NCBI GenBank assembly: GCA_022402445.1
Contig: JAKRSF010000007.1
Coordinates: 124,001-188,000 of the forward strand
DNA length: 64,000 nt
Direction: 5' to 3'
Source: Cyanobacteriota bacterium
Lineage (GTDB): Bacteria; Cyanobacteriota; Cyanobacteriia; CACIAM-69d
Of the stretch, positions 9,490 through 19,050 are shown piece by piece. The notes beneath the pieces are model-generated. The model had not been told where the DNA came from. It ran no database searches and saw only the letters and a list, made by a program, of their open reading frames with translations. The position numbers were made by a program, and so were the translations under genes. The number at the start of each line of letters is the position of its first letter. The first letter of the stretch is position 1.

Positions 9490-9788
9490 GGTGTGGGCAA
9501 AGGGCAAATCCCCATGATTAGCCTTGGACCCCCGGCCACCGGAGTTCGGGGGCGCGGCAGGGATAGTCAGGGGCCGTAGCGCTAATCCTAGATTGCCCCA
9601 GGGAAAACCTCGGACCTCCTCAGCCAACCGTGGGGGGATCTTTAATACCTTAGGGGGTTGAACCTCCAGGGGCAAAGACCAAGCGTTCCCGATGGCCGTG
9701 GGGCACAATGGTAGTCTGAACGTAGGCTGGCCTAGGGCGGTGGTACCCAGGTGGCCCGCGATGTGGCGTCCTACATTTCGACTTCCCT
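9490..9788. other. Divergent intergenic region without clear features
   Basis: About 299 bases between the divergent glycosyltransferase and MORN genes. It must carry promoters for both, but I found no convincing -35/-10 pair, RNA or small gene. Confidence 0.3.
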
Positions 9789-10778
9789 ATGCTACTGAAC
9801 TCTGGGTTGATGCACCGACCATGTTTGGCGGCGGCCCCGCGATCGCAGCGGATGGCGACGGTGGTGGCGAGGGGGGCAACCCCGCTGCTGGCCCCCCTGG
9901 CGCTGGTGCTGACCCTAGGGAGTCCGATGGGGGCGATCGCGGCGGTCTACGGCCCAGGGGACACCACCGCCGGTCCCAAGCAGCAGCCAGCCACGATCGA
10001 TGCCCCCGCGTCCTGCCGGGACATTATTGAGGCGGCGACCTTCACGGGGCGGACCCGCTGTGTCTTTGAAAATGGCGATCGCTACGATGGCTCCTTTGCC
10101 GCAGGCCAGCTCACGGGCACCGGCCGCTACACCTACGGGGCGGGGGGCTACTACGAGGGGGAACTGCGGCGGGGCGTCTTCCAGGGGCGCGGCGTGTTTG
10201 AATCCGCCGAGGGCCACCGCTATGAGGGGGATTTTGTGGGCGGCCAGTTCCAGGGGCGCGGGGTTTATGTGACCGCTGGCGGCGATCGCTACGAAGGGCA
10301 GTTTTCTAACAATACGTTTGACGGCCAGGGCACCTATACCTACGCCGACGGGCGATCGCTCTCGGGCCGCTGGCAGGCGGGGCAACTGGTGGAACCGGCC
10401 ACGGACCCGAATCCGGAACCAGACCCGGAGACGGAGACCGCCACGGATAGCCCGACGGATCCGGGGGCGGCCACGGAGACCAACCCGGACGCGAATAACG
10501 CCAATACGGAAACGGATCCGAACCCAGACTCGACCCCGGACAGCGGCCCAGGGGCCAGCACTTCCACCCCCGAGGGCAGCGCCAACGGCGAGGACGCCAG
10601 CGAAGGGACTACCGACTCCGGGGAAGAGACCAGCGCGCTCCAGCCCACTTCCCGTGATCGCCTGGACAACCCTCGCGGAGCCGCCACCCTAGAAATCGCG
10701 GCAACCCCGACCACCGCAAGCCCCCGACGGCTCGATGTCCGCGCCGATGCCCTCAAGCCGCCCCTGGCCATGCCCTAG
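9789..10778 (+). CDS. Exported MORN-repeat protein
   Basis: Contains a run of four to five MORN units, each near the form YxGxFxxGxxxGxGxYxxxxG, at about residues 95-195 (YDGSFAAGQLTGTGRYTYG, YEGELRRGVFQGRGVF, YEGDFVGGQFQGRGVY, YEGQFSNNTFDGQGTY). An N-terminal hydrophobic segment ending AIAA suggests export; ATG at 9852 would give a more conventional signal peptide than ATG 9789. The C-terminal 130 residues are a disordered tail rich in Pro, Thr, Asp and Glu. MORN repeats typically bind lipid or protein partners. No operon partner is obvious; the specific role is unknown. Confidence 0.8.
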   Translation: MLLNSGLMHRPCLAAAPRSQRMATVVARGATPLLAPLALVLTLGSPMGAIAAVYGPGDTTAGPKQQPATIDAPASCRDIIEAATFTGRTRCVFENGDRYDGSFAAGQLTGTGRYTYGAGGYYEGELRRGVFQGRGVFESAEGHRYEGDFVGGQFQGRGVYVTAGGDRYEGQFSNNTFDGQGTYTYADGRSLSGRWQAGQLVEPATDPNPEPDPETETATDSPTDPGAATETNPDANNANTETDPNPDSTPDSGPGASTSTPEGSANGEDASEGTTDSGEETSALQPTSRDRLDNPRGAATLEIAATPTTASPRRLDVRADALKPPLAMP

Positions 10779-11208
10779 GGCCGCCCTTAGCCTTTCTCAA
10801 CCTTTCCCTCAGGGCGATCGCGCCGACGCCCCCATAACCCCAGCCTTGGCTTAACAAAAATTAAACTTATCTCGCCCTCCGGTCCTGGGCCTGGGGGATT
10901 TTTCCGTTGGACGGCCAGAACGGTTGTGGGCTAAAGGTTTCGTCGTTTTGGCTTGGCGGCTTGTGATCGCCATTGGCCCCCGCGATCGCCGCCACCATGG
11001 GGAAGGGTAGCAGCGGCAACGGATTGGAACGGGAAACTTGTCTTTACAATGCTTCCTGAGAGGAGCGTTAAGAAACTTGTCGATTCGTTGCCCCGCGTAA
11101 ATCCGCACCGGGTCGCGATCGCGGCTGCCCCGTCAGTCCCGCCGACAGGCGATCGATGCCCCTATCCCCGCACCCCATTCACCTCACGCTTGCTGGAGAA
11201 ACGTCACC
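10779..11208. other. 430-base intergenic region
   Basis: Holds an A/T-rich patch at about 10850-10870 and a predicted promoter at 11024-11050 for the following gene. No RNA gene or credible small reading frame was seen; the roughly 160-base stretch after the promoter would be an unusually long 5' leader. Confidence 0.4.
11024..11050 (+). promoter_or_regulatory. Predicted sigma-70-type promoter
   Basis: TTGGAA at 11024-11029 and TACAAT at 11045-11050 are separated by 15 bases and lie about 160 bases before the small gene at 11209. The -10 is good; the spacing is short, so this is tentative. Confidence 0.35.
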
Positions 11209-11577
11209 ATGGGTCTTAAGAATTTGCTGGGCGGCCAGAAGAAGGAAGCCTACTTCATCGACTTTAGCGATGGGGCTTCGACTCCCAATCCGCCCGCCCC
11301 CCCGAAGGCGGAAGCCCCCAAGCCGGAACCCAAGCCCGCAAAGGCTCCGAAGGCGGCCAAGGCCCCGAAAGCCCCTGAAGCGAAGGCTCCTGAAGCAAAA
11401 GCCCCTGAGGTGACTGCGCCTGTGGCCCCCGCGATCGCGCCGCCCGCCCCGAAACCGGCCCCGGTGCTGACCACGTTTGCGCCGGAGTATTTGATCCCCA
11501 CCGCCGGAGCGAGCCGCCGCCGTCCGGGGCCGAGCCTGACGATGTTTAAGGACATGGCCCGGTCCGTGGGGCGCTAG
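11209..11577 (+). CDS. Ala/Pro/Lys-rich small protein of unknown function
   Basis: A 122-residue protein with ordered-looking ends and a low-complexity middle. The N-terminus MGLKNLLGGQKKEAYFIDF and the C-terminal block FAPEYLIPTAGASRRRPGPS followed by LTMFKDMARSVGR look conserved; residues 25-90 are repeats of the type KAPEAKAPE. It has no signal peptide or membrane segment. The basic Arg/Pro C-terminus could contact a membrane or nucleic acid, but nothing shows this. It is preceded by a possible promoter. I do not recognise a named family. Confidence 0.65.
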   Translation: MGLKNLLGGQKKEAYFIDFSDGASTPNPPAPPKAEAPKPEPKPAKAPKAAKAPKAPEAKAPEAKAPEVTAPVAPAIAPPAPKPAPVLTTFAPEYLIPTAGASRRRPGPSLTMFKDMARSVGR

Positions 11578-11585
11578 GGAACCCC

Positions 11586-12722
11586 CTAGGAACCAGGCAT
11601 CTGGAGCGACCACCGGCCAAAGGCGATCGCGCTATAGAGCTGAAACGCAGAGTCCCACAGGGTTTCTTCCCGCCGGAAGAGATTGATGTGGGGCTTTATT
11701 TTGCTGAGTAATTCCGTTTCATCGAGGGCGCTGCTGGCGAAGCCATCAAAATCCTTGAGGTGGGGCGCGTCGGGGAGCTGCTGGGCCAGGTAGGCGACGA
11801 TCGCATTCCAGTGGGTGCGGCGGGTGGGGCGCAGTTGGGTGCTTTTTTCCGCCAGGAACGGCACGGGGGAGAATTGGACGCCGCGATCGAATTGGTAGCT
11901 GCTTTCGCAGAACCGCAGGATCGTGTTGCGTTTCGGCAGGTGTAGATCCATCAGCAGGGCATAGTCCTGGGTATTTTCCCGGCGCACCAGGTTGCCACGG
12001 GCGTCCGTATCGACGACGGATTCAAAAATGGGCACCTGGCCGCTCACCCGCTGGGCTACTTCGGACCATTGGAAGGCGATCGCCCCGAGGCGGCCATCGG
12101 CATTTTGGCAAACCACGGTGGGGCCAGGTTTGATGCCCCGCAAATATTGCACCCGAAACACTTGCGGGCTGTGGAGGGCCGCGATCGCCAGGGTAAAACA
12201 GGGGACATCGCTGCGATTGAGTTCTTCGCCATAGACCTGCAATTCCCCCAACGGCCCGAGGCGATAGAGCCGCCAATGGCGCGCGGGCAGGATCATCCGG
12301 GCGCTGTAGGGATCCAGGTTCAAAATGCGGGCGGCCTGTTGCGCGGCGGCCTTGCGATCGCGATCGCCCAGGGGTTCGAGGACCAAAAGACCGGGTTTTG
12401 CGTTTTGGGGCGTAGCGCGGGCCTGTTCGAGGGCCGCTTGGCGGGACTGTTTTTCCTGATTTTCGAGGCGCTGGAGTCCCTGGCGCGCTTGGCTGAGGAT
12501 TTTGGGGTTGGGATTTTGGGTATTGCGCAGCAGGGTGCGATAGATCGGCTCGGCGATGTGGCCCTTGCCGGACAGTTCATGGAGCCGCGCCGCATAGAGC
12601 TGCACCCACGGATCGTCCCCATGGGTCTTCAGCAGGGGATTTAGTAAGCGGGCCGCACTGCGATATTCCTTGCGCTGGAAGGCGGCGGCGATGCGATCGA
12701 GGTCCGGGGGGTTGGGGTTCAT
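11586..12722 (-). CDS. TPR-like cyanobacterial protein
   Basis: A 378-residue soluble protein. The N-terminal part (about residues 1-90) is helical with TPR-like spacing (AAFQRKEYRSAARLLNPLL, QLYAARLHELSGKGHIAEP, YRTLLRNTQNPNPKILSQA). The larger C-terminal region, from about 120 onward (GLLVLEPLGDRDRKAAAQQA, YSARMILPARHWRLYRLG), is a domain I do not recognise. Start ATG 12722 overlaps the rsmE stop by four bases, indicating translational coupling; longer in-frame starts would run into rsmE. It is the last gene of the six-gene minus-strand run. Confidence 0.65.
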   Translation of the reverse strand: MNPNPPDLDRIAAAFQRKEYRSAARLLNPLLKTHGDDPWVQLYAARLHELSGKGHIAEPIYRTLLRNTQNPNPKILSQARQGLQRLENQEKQSRQAALEQARATPQNAKPGLLVLEPLGDRDRKAAAQQAARILNLDPYSARMILPARHWRLYRLGPLGELQVYGEELNRSDVPCFTLAIAALHSPQVFRVQYLRGIKPGPTVVCQNADGRLGAIAFQWSEVAQRVSGQVPIFESVVDTDARGNLVRRENTQDYALLMDLHLPKRNTILRFCESSYQFDRGVQFSPVPFLAEKSTQLRPTRRTHWNAIVAYLAQQLPDAPHLKDFDGFASSALDETELLSKIKPHINLFRREETLWDSAFQLYSAIAFGRWSLQMPGS

Positions 12723-13537
12723 GGGGCTGACGGCGGTGGGGCGGACGGGGCGGACGGGGCAGAACAACTCCAGGCGGCGGCCACGAGGCTGAGCGCTACT
12801 AAAGGGGCGGTGGCGGCCCGCAGGATGCGATCGCCCAGATGAACGGGCACAAATCCGAAGTTGGTTTGAAAACAGTCCTTTTCGCGATCGCTCCAGCCCC
12901 CCTCCGGTCCAATGGCGATCGCGATCGCGGGAGGATGTTCAGGATTGGTTTCAGCCTTCGCGGCCCCGAGGGCCACCGTCAGCAGATGGTCCGGGCCACC
13001 GCGCGCGACGCACAGCCACCGGCACCAGGGGCGATCCTTTCCAAAGGGCAAATCCGCTAGACAATCCCCCACGCGATCGCTCGGGACGGGGGGCACAATC
13101 ACGGGTAAATCGGGCCGTTCGCACTGTTCCGTGGCCTCCAGGGCAATGCGCCGCCACCGTTCTAATTTGTTGTCGCTCGGTTGCACCAGGCCGCGATCGC
13201 TCAGGACCGGCACGATCCACCCAGTTCCCAGTTCCACCGCCTGCCGCACCACCTCATCGAAGGCGTTGCCCTTGGGGGGGGCGGCCAGGAGCACGATCGG
13301 CGGCAGGGGCGATCGCGGGGCCGGGGCGGGGCTGATCAGGTGGGCGATCGCGCGATCGGCCGGTTCCAATTCCGCAATCCACTGGCCCTGATCGGCGCGG
13401 GGCACCGTCAGCAGCGCCACAAAGCGATCGCCCCCCCGCAGCCGCAGCACCCGATAGAGATAGCGCCCCTGGGCCGGGGTCAGGGCGATCGCGCCGTCGG
13501 CGGTCAGTTGCTCGGGATCAATGGCTAGGCGTTGCAC
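12719..13537 (-). CDS. rsmE: 16S rRNA m3U1498 methyltransferase RsmE
   Basis: SPOUT-fold methyltransferase that makes N3-methyluridine 1498 in 16S rRNA. Start chosen at GTG 13537, giving the family N-terminus (M)QRLAIDPEQ; the frame is open upstream into the preceding gene. Diagnostic segments are RYLYRVLRLRGGDRF, the central AAPPKGNAFDEVVRQAVELG, EATEQCERPDLP, and the SAM-knot IAIGPEGGWSDREKDCF followed by HLGDRILRAATAPLVAL. The C-terminus carries an extra Ser/Ala/Pro tail encoded by a short GGGGCGGAC-like repeat near 12735-12760. It is the fifth gene of the putative operon. Confidence 0.92.
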   Translation of the reverse strand: MQRLAIDPEQLTADGAIALTPAQGRYLYRVLRLRGGDRFVALLTVPRADQGQWIAELEPADRAIAHLISPAPAPRSPLPPIVLLAAPPKGNAFDEVVRQAVELGTGWIVPVLSDRGLVQPSDNKLERWRRIALEATEQCERPDLPVIVPPVPSDRVGDCLADLPFGKDRPWCRWLCVARGGPDHLLTVALGAAKAETNPEHPPAIAIAIGPEGGWSDREKDCFQTNFGFVPVHLGDRILRAATAPLVALSLVAAAWSCSAPSAPSAPPPSAP

Positions 13538-13596
13538 GGGCGGGTTTGGGGACGGGGGGTGATCGATTGTTTCGCCGATTTTTTGGCTAATTTCCT

Positions 13597-15414
13597 CTAG
13601 GATGCCTGATCCGCCGCCGCGAGCAAACAGGCGGCCGACAGGACCACATGGCGATCGCTGGCAAACACCTGGCACGGTTCCACCCAAGCGGCCAATGCCG
13701 GAATTTCCCCCGCCGCGAGCCGCGATCGCGTCGCATCAAAGGCCGGTTGATATTGCCGCAGCCAATCGTCCGCCTCCAGGTAGGCCGCCGTCAGACCGCC
13801 GCGATCGAGCAGCCACAGATCCACGCCATAGGTGCGGATCACCTGGGCCACGGGCCGCAAATCCGGCGCGTATTGGGCCTCGATCAGGGCGAGAACGCGA
13901 TCGCGAAATTCCCGGTAATAGCCCCAGTGGTAAGGGATTGCCGCCTCGGCCCCCACCAAAACCGATCGCCGCGCGAAGGTGGGAATGTTATTGGCCTCAC
14001 CGGACAGGGACGCGATCAACGTTTCCGGCGGCTGCCCCTGCAAAAAGCGGTAGAGTTCCGGGGCGGTGCCGGTGACGTAGCTGGTTTTGGGGAATTTTGA
14101 CGAGGTGAGGGGCTCCACGGTCAGCCCCAGAATGAAGACAGCGGTTAACGTTGCGCCGATCGCGGCCCGCCCCCGAGGCCCCAGCCAGGTTGAACGTTTT
14201 AGGTGCTGCGCCGCCGCCGTCGCCAGGGTGAATAAAACCGCCGCCGCCGCGATCGCGATCGCAATCCGCAGACCGTGCTGGGTGTAGCGACTGGGCAAAT
14301 GCAGCCGAAACAGCAGCCCATGGGCCGTCCCAAAACACAGGAAGCACCCCAGCACCAATTTCGACAACAGCCCCCCCCGCGATCGCCACAGGGCCACCAT
14401 CGGCAGGCGATCGCGCCAGCGGCCCCACAGGAATTGCGGCAGCAGCAGGCCCAACACCATCAGCGGCGGCTCCAGGGGAATTTGAATGCCACTGCGGCCC
14501 CCCGACAGCCAAAAGCGCCCGAAATCGTCATAGAAAAACCGCGATCGCCCATCGGGCAAAAATTCCGGCAGGGTGCGCGCCAACTCCGCATCGATCGTGG
14601 GGCCAAAGGCGGACGAGTCTAGGGCAAAGGGAATCAGCACCACCGTGCAAGTAATCAAAACCCAGACGCTAAAGCTCAAATCGTGCCAGATTTGGGGAAT
14701 TTTGCCGGTTTTCCTTAAATTCCAGAAATGGCCGATGGCTTCCAGGACCGCGATCGCGGCGGTCACCAGCACATAGTGGGGATAGAACCAGCCCAGCAGC
14801 GCGATCGCCCCAACGATGAGAAAGCGTGATCGACGGCCATAGGCAATCAAAATCAGCAAAAAGAGGGGGTTTAAGAACGCCCGCGCCGTCCCAGAGGCCA
14901 AGTCGTCCCGCATCCAGAGATTTTGGGCAAACAGCATCGCCGCGCCGAATGCCGCCGCCGGAACGGGAAATAGGTCAAAACTCAGCACAAAACACAGGAC
15001 CGTCGCCACCGGCCCCAGCACCAGCGGCAGCCACCGGGCCACCGTCAGCGGCTCGATCCCCAGGCCCGCCGCCGCCCCATAGAGCGTCCGAAACCCCAGC
15101 GGGGCCACCGACTGGAAATAGTCCGCGATGCGATCGCCCGGAAACAGCCCCGGATCCAGATAGCGCGCCATCCAGAACAAATGCTGGCGGCCATCGTCCG
15201 GCACGACAAATTCACCATTGCCCCATCGGCCCACCGCGATCGCCGCCCACAGGAGCCCACTCGCCAGGGTCAGGGCCAGCCAAAAGATCCCCGGCCCCGT
15301 GCATAAACGCGGCTGCGGATCTAGCACCCACGCCCATAGGATTTGATCCGAGCCCTTGCGGGGGCGATCGCCGCGATCGCGCTCCTCAGATTGTGGAGAA
15401 AAATCACTAGCCAT
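13597..15414 (-). CDS. Polytopic membrane protein, GT-C-like, paralogue A
   Basis: A 605-residue multi-pass protein with roughly ten or more hydrophobic segments up to about residue 430 and a soluble C-terminal domain. It is paralogous to the product of 17284-19050: both carry an N-terminal loop of the pattern DDxRQHLFWMxRYLDPGLFPG followed by ADYFQSVAP, then MRDDLASGTARAF, and later LHLPSRYTQHGLR, NNIPTFARRSVL and IPYHWGYYREFRDR. The acidic pair in the first periplasmic loop and the topology resemble GT-C glycosyltransferases that use lipid-linked sugars; this is inference. It starts three bases after the GT39-type gene ends. Confidence 0.7.
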   Translation of the reverse strand: MASDFSPQSEERDRGDRPRKGSDQILWAWVLDPQPRLCTGPGIFWLALTLASGLLWAAIAVGRWGNGEFVVPDDGRQHLFWMARYLDPGLFPGDRIADYFQSVAPLGFRTLYGAAAGLGIEPLTVARWLPLVLGPVATVLCFVLSFDLFPVPAAAFGAAMLFAQNLWMRDDLASGTARAFLNPLFLLILIAYGRRSRFLIVGAIALLGWFYPHYVLVTAAIAVLEAIGHFWNLRKTGKIPQIWHDLSFSVWVLITCTVVLIPFALDSSAFGPTIDAELARTLPEFLPDGRSRFFYDDFGRFWLSGGRSGIQIPLEPPLMVLGLLLPQFLWGRWRDRLPMVALWRSRGGLLSKLVLGCFLCFGTAHGLLFRLHLPSRYTQHGLRIAIAIAAAAVLFTLATAAAQHLKRSTWLGPRGRAAIGATLTAVFILGLTVEPLTSSKFPKTSYVTGTAPELYRFLQGQPPETLIASLSGEANNIPTFARRSVLVGAEAAIPYHWGYYREFRDRVLALIEAQYAPDLRPVAQVIRTYGVDLWLLDRGGLTAAYLEADDWLRQYQPAFDATRSRLAAGEIPALAAWVEPCQVFASDRHVVLSAACLLAAADQAS

Positions 15415-15417
15415 GGC

Positions 15418-17178
15418 CTAGGCATCCCGCCGCAGCACTTCCACCAACTGCCCCGGCCCGTGGCGCACCTCCAGGGGCCAACCGGCGGCCTGCAACCCCT
15501 CCATCAACTCCCGATAGGGCTGATAGAGAAAAATGCGATCAAACCCCTCCGGAAACTGCTCCGGCACGTAGGGCTTTTCCAGCAGCAGAAAACGCACGCG
15601 ATCGCCCGATCCTTGCGATTTCCGGGAATTTCCCTGGGAGTTGGCCTGAGCATTGGCCGTTTTTTGCCCCTCCCTCGGGTACCGCAGCAGTTCCGCACTC
15701 AGGCCCATGAGCCGCGTCGCCTTATCCGTCGCCGCCAGGATCAAGGGTTGCTCAGCTTCCTGGACGATCGCCGCCACCTCCGGCTCATAGTAGCTGCTGT
15801 ATTTCGTCCAACTGGTGGCCGATCCATGGCCCGCGATCGCCGTCCCCAGCCCCGCGATCGCGATCGCCAGGGCCAGCAGCCCCCCCCAGGGCACCGAAAA
15901 TCCCCGCTGAATCCGCAGCGACGTCCCCGACAGATAGCGGCGATCGCCCGCCAGCCAATGGGCCACCGCAAACGCCACCAGCAGATATAGCCCCACATAG
16001 GCCGGCATCAGGAACCGCGCCACCGTCGCCCGCTGGCCCCCATCCACCAAATCCGGCAGCCACAGACACAGCCACGGCACCAGGGTCAGGCAAGTAATAA
16101 AAGGCCGCGCCACGCCGATCGCCCGGACCCACAGGCCAAAAAAGCTCAGGGCCACCAGCACCACCGTCGGCACCACCGCCAGCAGCCAGCCCCCCCACCC
16201 CAGGGCGATCGCATCGCGGCCCGTCTGCACATCCACCAGGCGATCGCCATAGAACGGCTGCAAATCAATAAACGGCACCGTCAGCACCAGCGCCCACCGC
16301 TGAAATAACGATCCCCATTCGGGCGATCGCGACAGCCACCCCATGCCATCGAAATGGAGCAAATACACCACAATCCACGGCACATAGGCCGCCAACGCCG
16401 CCGCGATCGCCACCAAAAACTGCGCGATCGCCGGGGTCCAGCGCAGGCCATTGACCCACACCATAAACACCCCATGGGCCAGCACCCCATAGGCAAACAG
16501 CGGATGCACATACAGCCCCACCGCCACCGACAGCCCATAGAGCCCCCAGGGCACCACCGCACTGCGCCACTTGCGCCGCCCCTCTAGCCGCACCGCCCGC
16601 AGCAGCAGCGCACTGGCCACCGCCACGGCCACCGTCAGCAGGCTATATTCCCGCGCCTCCTGGGCATACAAAATCTGCACCGGCGACACCGCCATCAACC
16701 CCGTCGCCACGATCGCCACCGGCAACGAATGGAACAGCTCCCACGCCAGCCACGCGATCGCCGGGAGGGCCAACAAACTCAGGGCCGCCGCCGTCCACCG
16801 GGCCGCCGCGATCGGATCCGGCCACACCGCCAGCACCGCCCGCGCCAGCAGGTAATAGGCCGGTGGATGCTGGGGATTGTCCGTCGCCAGGGCCACCACC
16901 ACGTCAACACCGCCAAGGGGGGCGCGATCGCGGCGGGGCTGCCAATAGGCCAACAGATCCGTCGGGCGCAGCAGATCCGGCGCACGGGGGGCCGAAACGC
17001 GATCGGTCAAGGCTTGGGTCACCTCTTCCTTGCCATAGCCCGCAATCCGCAGGGCACTGTGGACCTCATCGATCCAAAACACTTTTCCGTCCAGATGGGT
17101 CAGGCGCAGGGTGGACCCCACCGCCACCAGCACAATCAAAATGGGGATCGCCAGCCGAGACGCAAAGCGGGAAACCAT
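15418..17178 (-). CDS. GT39/ArnT-type membrane glycosyltransferase
   Basis: A 586-residue polytopic GT-C glycosyltransferase. The N-terminal segment LDGKVFWIDEVHSALRI has the catalytic acidic residues of the first periplasmic loop, and NPQHPPAYYLLARAVLAVW is the typical second-loop/HPP motif of this superfamily. Many transmembrane segments follow to about residue 450, then a small soluble C-terminal domain. Such enzymes transfer sugars from polyprenyl-phosphate donors to lipids or proteins on the outer face of the membrane. It lies between two paralogous GT-C-like genes with almost no spacing, so the three probably act together. The substrate is unknown. Confidence 0.78.
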   Translation of the reverse strand: MVSRFASRLAIPILIVLVAVGSTLRLTHLDGKVFWIDEVHSALRIAGYGKEEVTQALTDRVSAPRAPDLLRPTDLLAYWQPRRDRAPLGGVDVVVALATDNPQHPPAYYLLARAVLAVWPDPIAAARWTAAALSLLALPAIAWLAWELFHSLPVAIVATGLMAVSPVQILYAQEAREYSLLTVAVAVASALLLRAVRLEGRRKWRSAVVPWGLYGLSVAVGLYVHPLFAYGVLAHGVFMVWVNGLRWTPAIAQFLVAIAAALAAYVPWIVVYLLHFDGMGWLSRSPEWGSLFQRWALVLTVPFIDLQPFYGDRLVDVQTGRDAIALGWGGWLLAVVPTVVLVALSFFGLWVRAIGVARPFITCLTLVPWLCLWLPDLVDGGQRATVARFLMPAYVGLYLLVAFAVAHWLAGDRRYLSGTSLRIQRGFSVPWGGLLALAIAIAGLGTAIAGHGSATSWTKYSSYYEPEVAAIVQEAEQPLILAATDKATRLMGLSAELLRYPREGQKTANAQANSQGNSRKSQGSGDRVRFLLLEKPYVPEQFPEGFDRIFLYQPYRELMEGLQAAGWPLEVRHGPGQLVEVLRRDA

Positions 17179-17283
17179 AGCAGCAGCCGCCTGCGGACGG
17201 CACGAGGAGCAACGGAAAGGCCAAGGGAAACGTCGGGGGAAACGGACGCAGCCAGGGCACTAGCCTAGACCATCGCCACGGCC

Positions 17284-19050
17284 CTAGGGGGGTTGACCCT
17301 GGGGGGCCGCCGCCGCGAGTTGGGTGAGGCAGCTTCCGTCTAGGACTTGGAAACCGGAGCCCTGGAAGACGATGCAGGGGGCCGCGATCGCGTTCGCCAG
17401 GGTCGGACCGGGGGGCGTTTGGAGGTGGGCGATCGCGCGATCGAAGGCCGGTTGAAATTGGGCAAACCAGCGATTCTCGCGCATCCACGATCCCTCCGCC
17501 CGCAGGTAGGGCAAGGTGAAGGTTTCCGCGTCCAGCAGCCAAAAATCCACCCCATAGCGCTCCTGAAAGGCGGCCACGGCCCCGAGATCTGGGCTGTAGA
17601 GGGCTTCTAGGGTGGCGGCGACGCGATCGCGGAATTGTGCGTAATAGCCCCAATGGTAAGGAATGCCGTATTCCCGGGCGCTGAGGACCGAGCGGCGGGC
17701 AAAGGTGGGCACATTGTCCAGCTCATCGGACATGCCCGCGATCACCGCATCCTCCGGCAGGGCGGCCAAGAATTCATAGACCGCCGGGGCGCGCCCCCCC
17801 AGATATTGCCCATTGGGGAAGCGGCCCAGACTGAAGGGGTACAGCAGCACCGCCGCCGCCAGGAGCACCGGGAGCGATCGCGCCGCCCACCGCCACTTGC
17901 CCGCCGCCCGATGGCCCAGCATTTCCGCACCAACACCCCAGACCAACGCCGCCGCGATCGGCATCAGGATCATGGTGCCGTATTGGGTGTAGCGCCCCGG
18001 CAGGTGCAGCCGGAACAGGACCAGATGGGCCATGCCAAAACACAGCAGCGATCCTAAAATCCATTGCCCCAACAGGGCCAGCCCCGGTCCCGCCGTCGCC
18101 AGAATCGACCAGCGCCGCCGGGTGGCCGCGATCGCGGGGAGGACCACCGCCGCAATCAGGGTAACGGGGGTAAAAATCGCCTTGGGCAACAGACTACTGC
18201 GGTGACTCATGAGCCAATAGGCCGCCCAATCGTCCCGGAAAAAGACCGCCCGCCCGCCGCTGACAAACTCCGGCAGCGATCGCGCCTGCTCGACACTGAT
18301 CACGGGGCCGTAGGCGGACGACTGCGATTTGTAAAGGCACAGGGTCATCACCCCCAGGCCCACCCCCGCCAACGCCAGCCGCAGGGATTTCAGATTTTCG
18401 GGAGCGCGATCGCCCCGTCCATCGCCTCGATAGCGCCCATAGGCCAACATCGCCGCCCGCACCGTCAGGGTCGCCACCGCCACCAGCACATATTGCGGAT
18501 AGAACAGGCCCAACAGGGCGATCGCCCCGAGGGTCAGGGGCCAGGACGATCGCAGCACCCCATCGAGGAAGGCCAAAAATAGGGGAAAGACAAAGGCGCG
18601 GGGGGTGGCCGACGCCAGATCATCGCGGATCCACAGGCTGATATTGAGCTGCGTCGCCGCCAGAAACCCCAGCCACGGCACCGGCGCGATCGCGATCGCC
18701 ACCCGAAAGGCCAGCACCGTCGTGATCAGCCCCAGCAGCGCAGGCATCCACGCCCCCACCACCAGCGGATCGATGCCCACCTGCGCCGGGAGCCAATAGA
18801 GCAGTTGATAGCCCCAGGGAGCCACCGATTGAAAATAGTCCGCCAGCAGATCCCCCGGAAATAGGCCCGGATCCAGGTAGCGCCGCATCCAAAACAGGTG
18901 CTGCCGCGCATCGTCCTGGACCACGTAAGTTCCCGCCAGCGCCGCCGTCACCGAGGCCCAGCCGCACGCGATCGCGAAACCAACCGCCAGCCCCAGCCAG
19001 AGCCCCGTGGCCAGCCGCGATCGCCCCAGAAAGCGCCCCCTAGCTTCCAT
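17284..19050 (-). CDS. Polytopic membrane protein, GT-C-like, paralogue B
   Basis: A 588-residue relative of the protein encoded at 13597-15414. Shared blocks include DDARQHLFWMRRYLDPGLFP, ADYFQSVAPWGYQLLYWLP, IRDDLASATPRAF, GLFYPQYVL, LHLPGRYTQYG, NVPTFARRSVLSAREYGIPY and HWGYYAQFRDRV. About eleven hydrophobic segments precede a soluble C-terminal part ending near residue 580. The start at 19050 overlaps the end of the methyltransferase gene by 11 bases. The pair probably arose by duplication around, or before insertion of, the GT39-type gene. The catalytic role is inferred from topology only. Confidence 0.7.
   Translation of the reverse strand: MEARGRFLGRSRLATGLWLGLAVGFAIACGWASVTAALAGTYVVQDDARQHLFWMRRYLDPGLFPGDLLADYFQSVAPWGYQLLYWLPAQVGIDPLVVGAWMPALLGLITTVLAFRVAIAIAPVPWLGFLAATQLNISLWIRDDLASATPRAFVFPLFLAFLDGVLRSSWPLTLGAIALLGLFYPQYVLVAVATLTVRAAMLAYGRYRGDGRGDRAPENLKSLRLALAGVGLGVMTLCLYKSQSSAYGPVISVEQARSLPEFVSGGRAVFFRDDWAAYWLMSHRSSLLPKAIFTPVTLIAAVVLPAIAATRRRWSILATAGPGLALLGQWILGSLLCFGMAHLVLFRLHLPGRYTQYGTMILMPIAAALVWGVGAEMLGHRAAGKWRWAARSLPVLLAAAVLLYPFSLGRFPNGQYLGGRAPAVYEFLAALPEDAVIAGMSDELDNVPTFARRSVLSAREYGIPYHWGYYAQFRDRVAATLEALYSPDLGAVAAFQERYGVDFWLLDAETFTLPYLRAEGSWMRENRWFAQFQPAFDRAIAHLQTPPGPTLANAIAAPCIVFQGSGFQVLDGSCLTQLAAAAPQGQPP

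Noticed and set aside
9489-9708. Longer N-terminus for the GT2 protein (start at 9708)
   Set aside because: The extra 73 residues are Pro-rich and unlike GT2 enzymes; MQFSIVITTYNR is the standard N-terminus.
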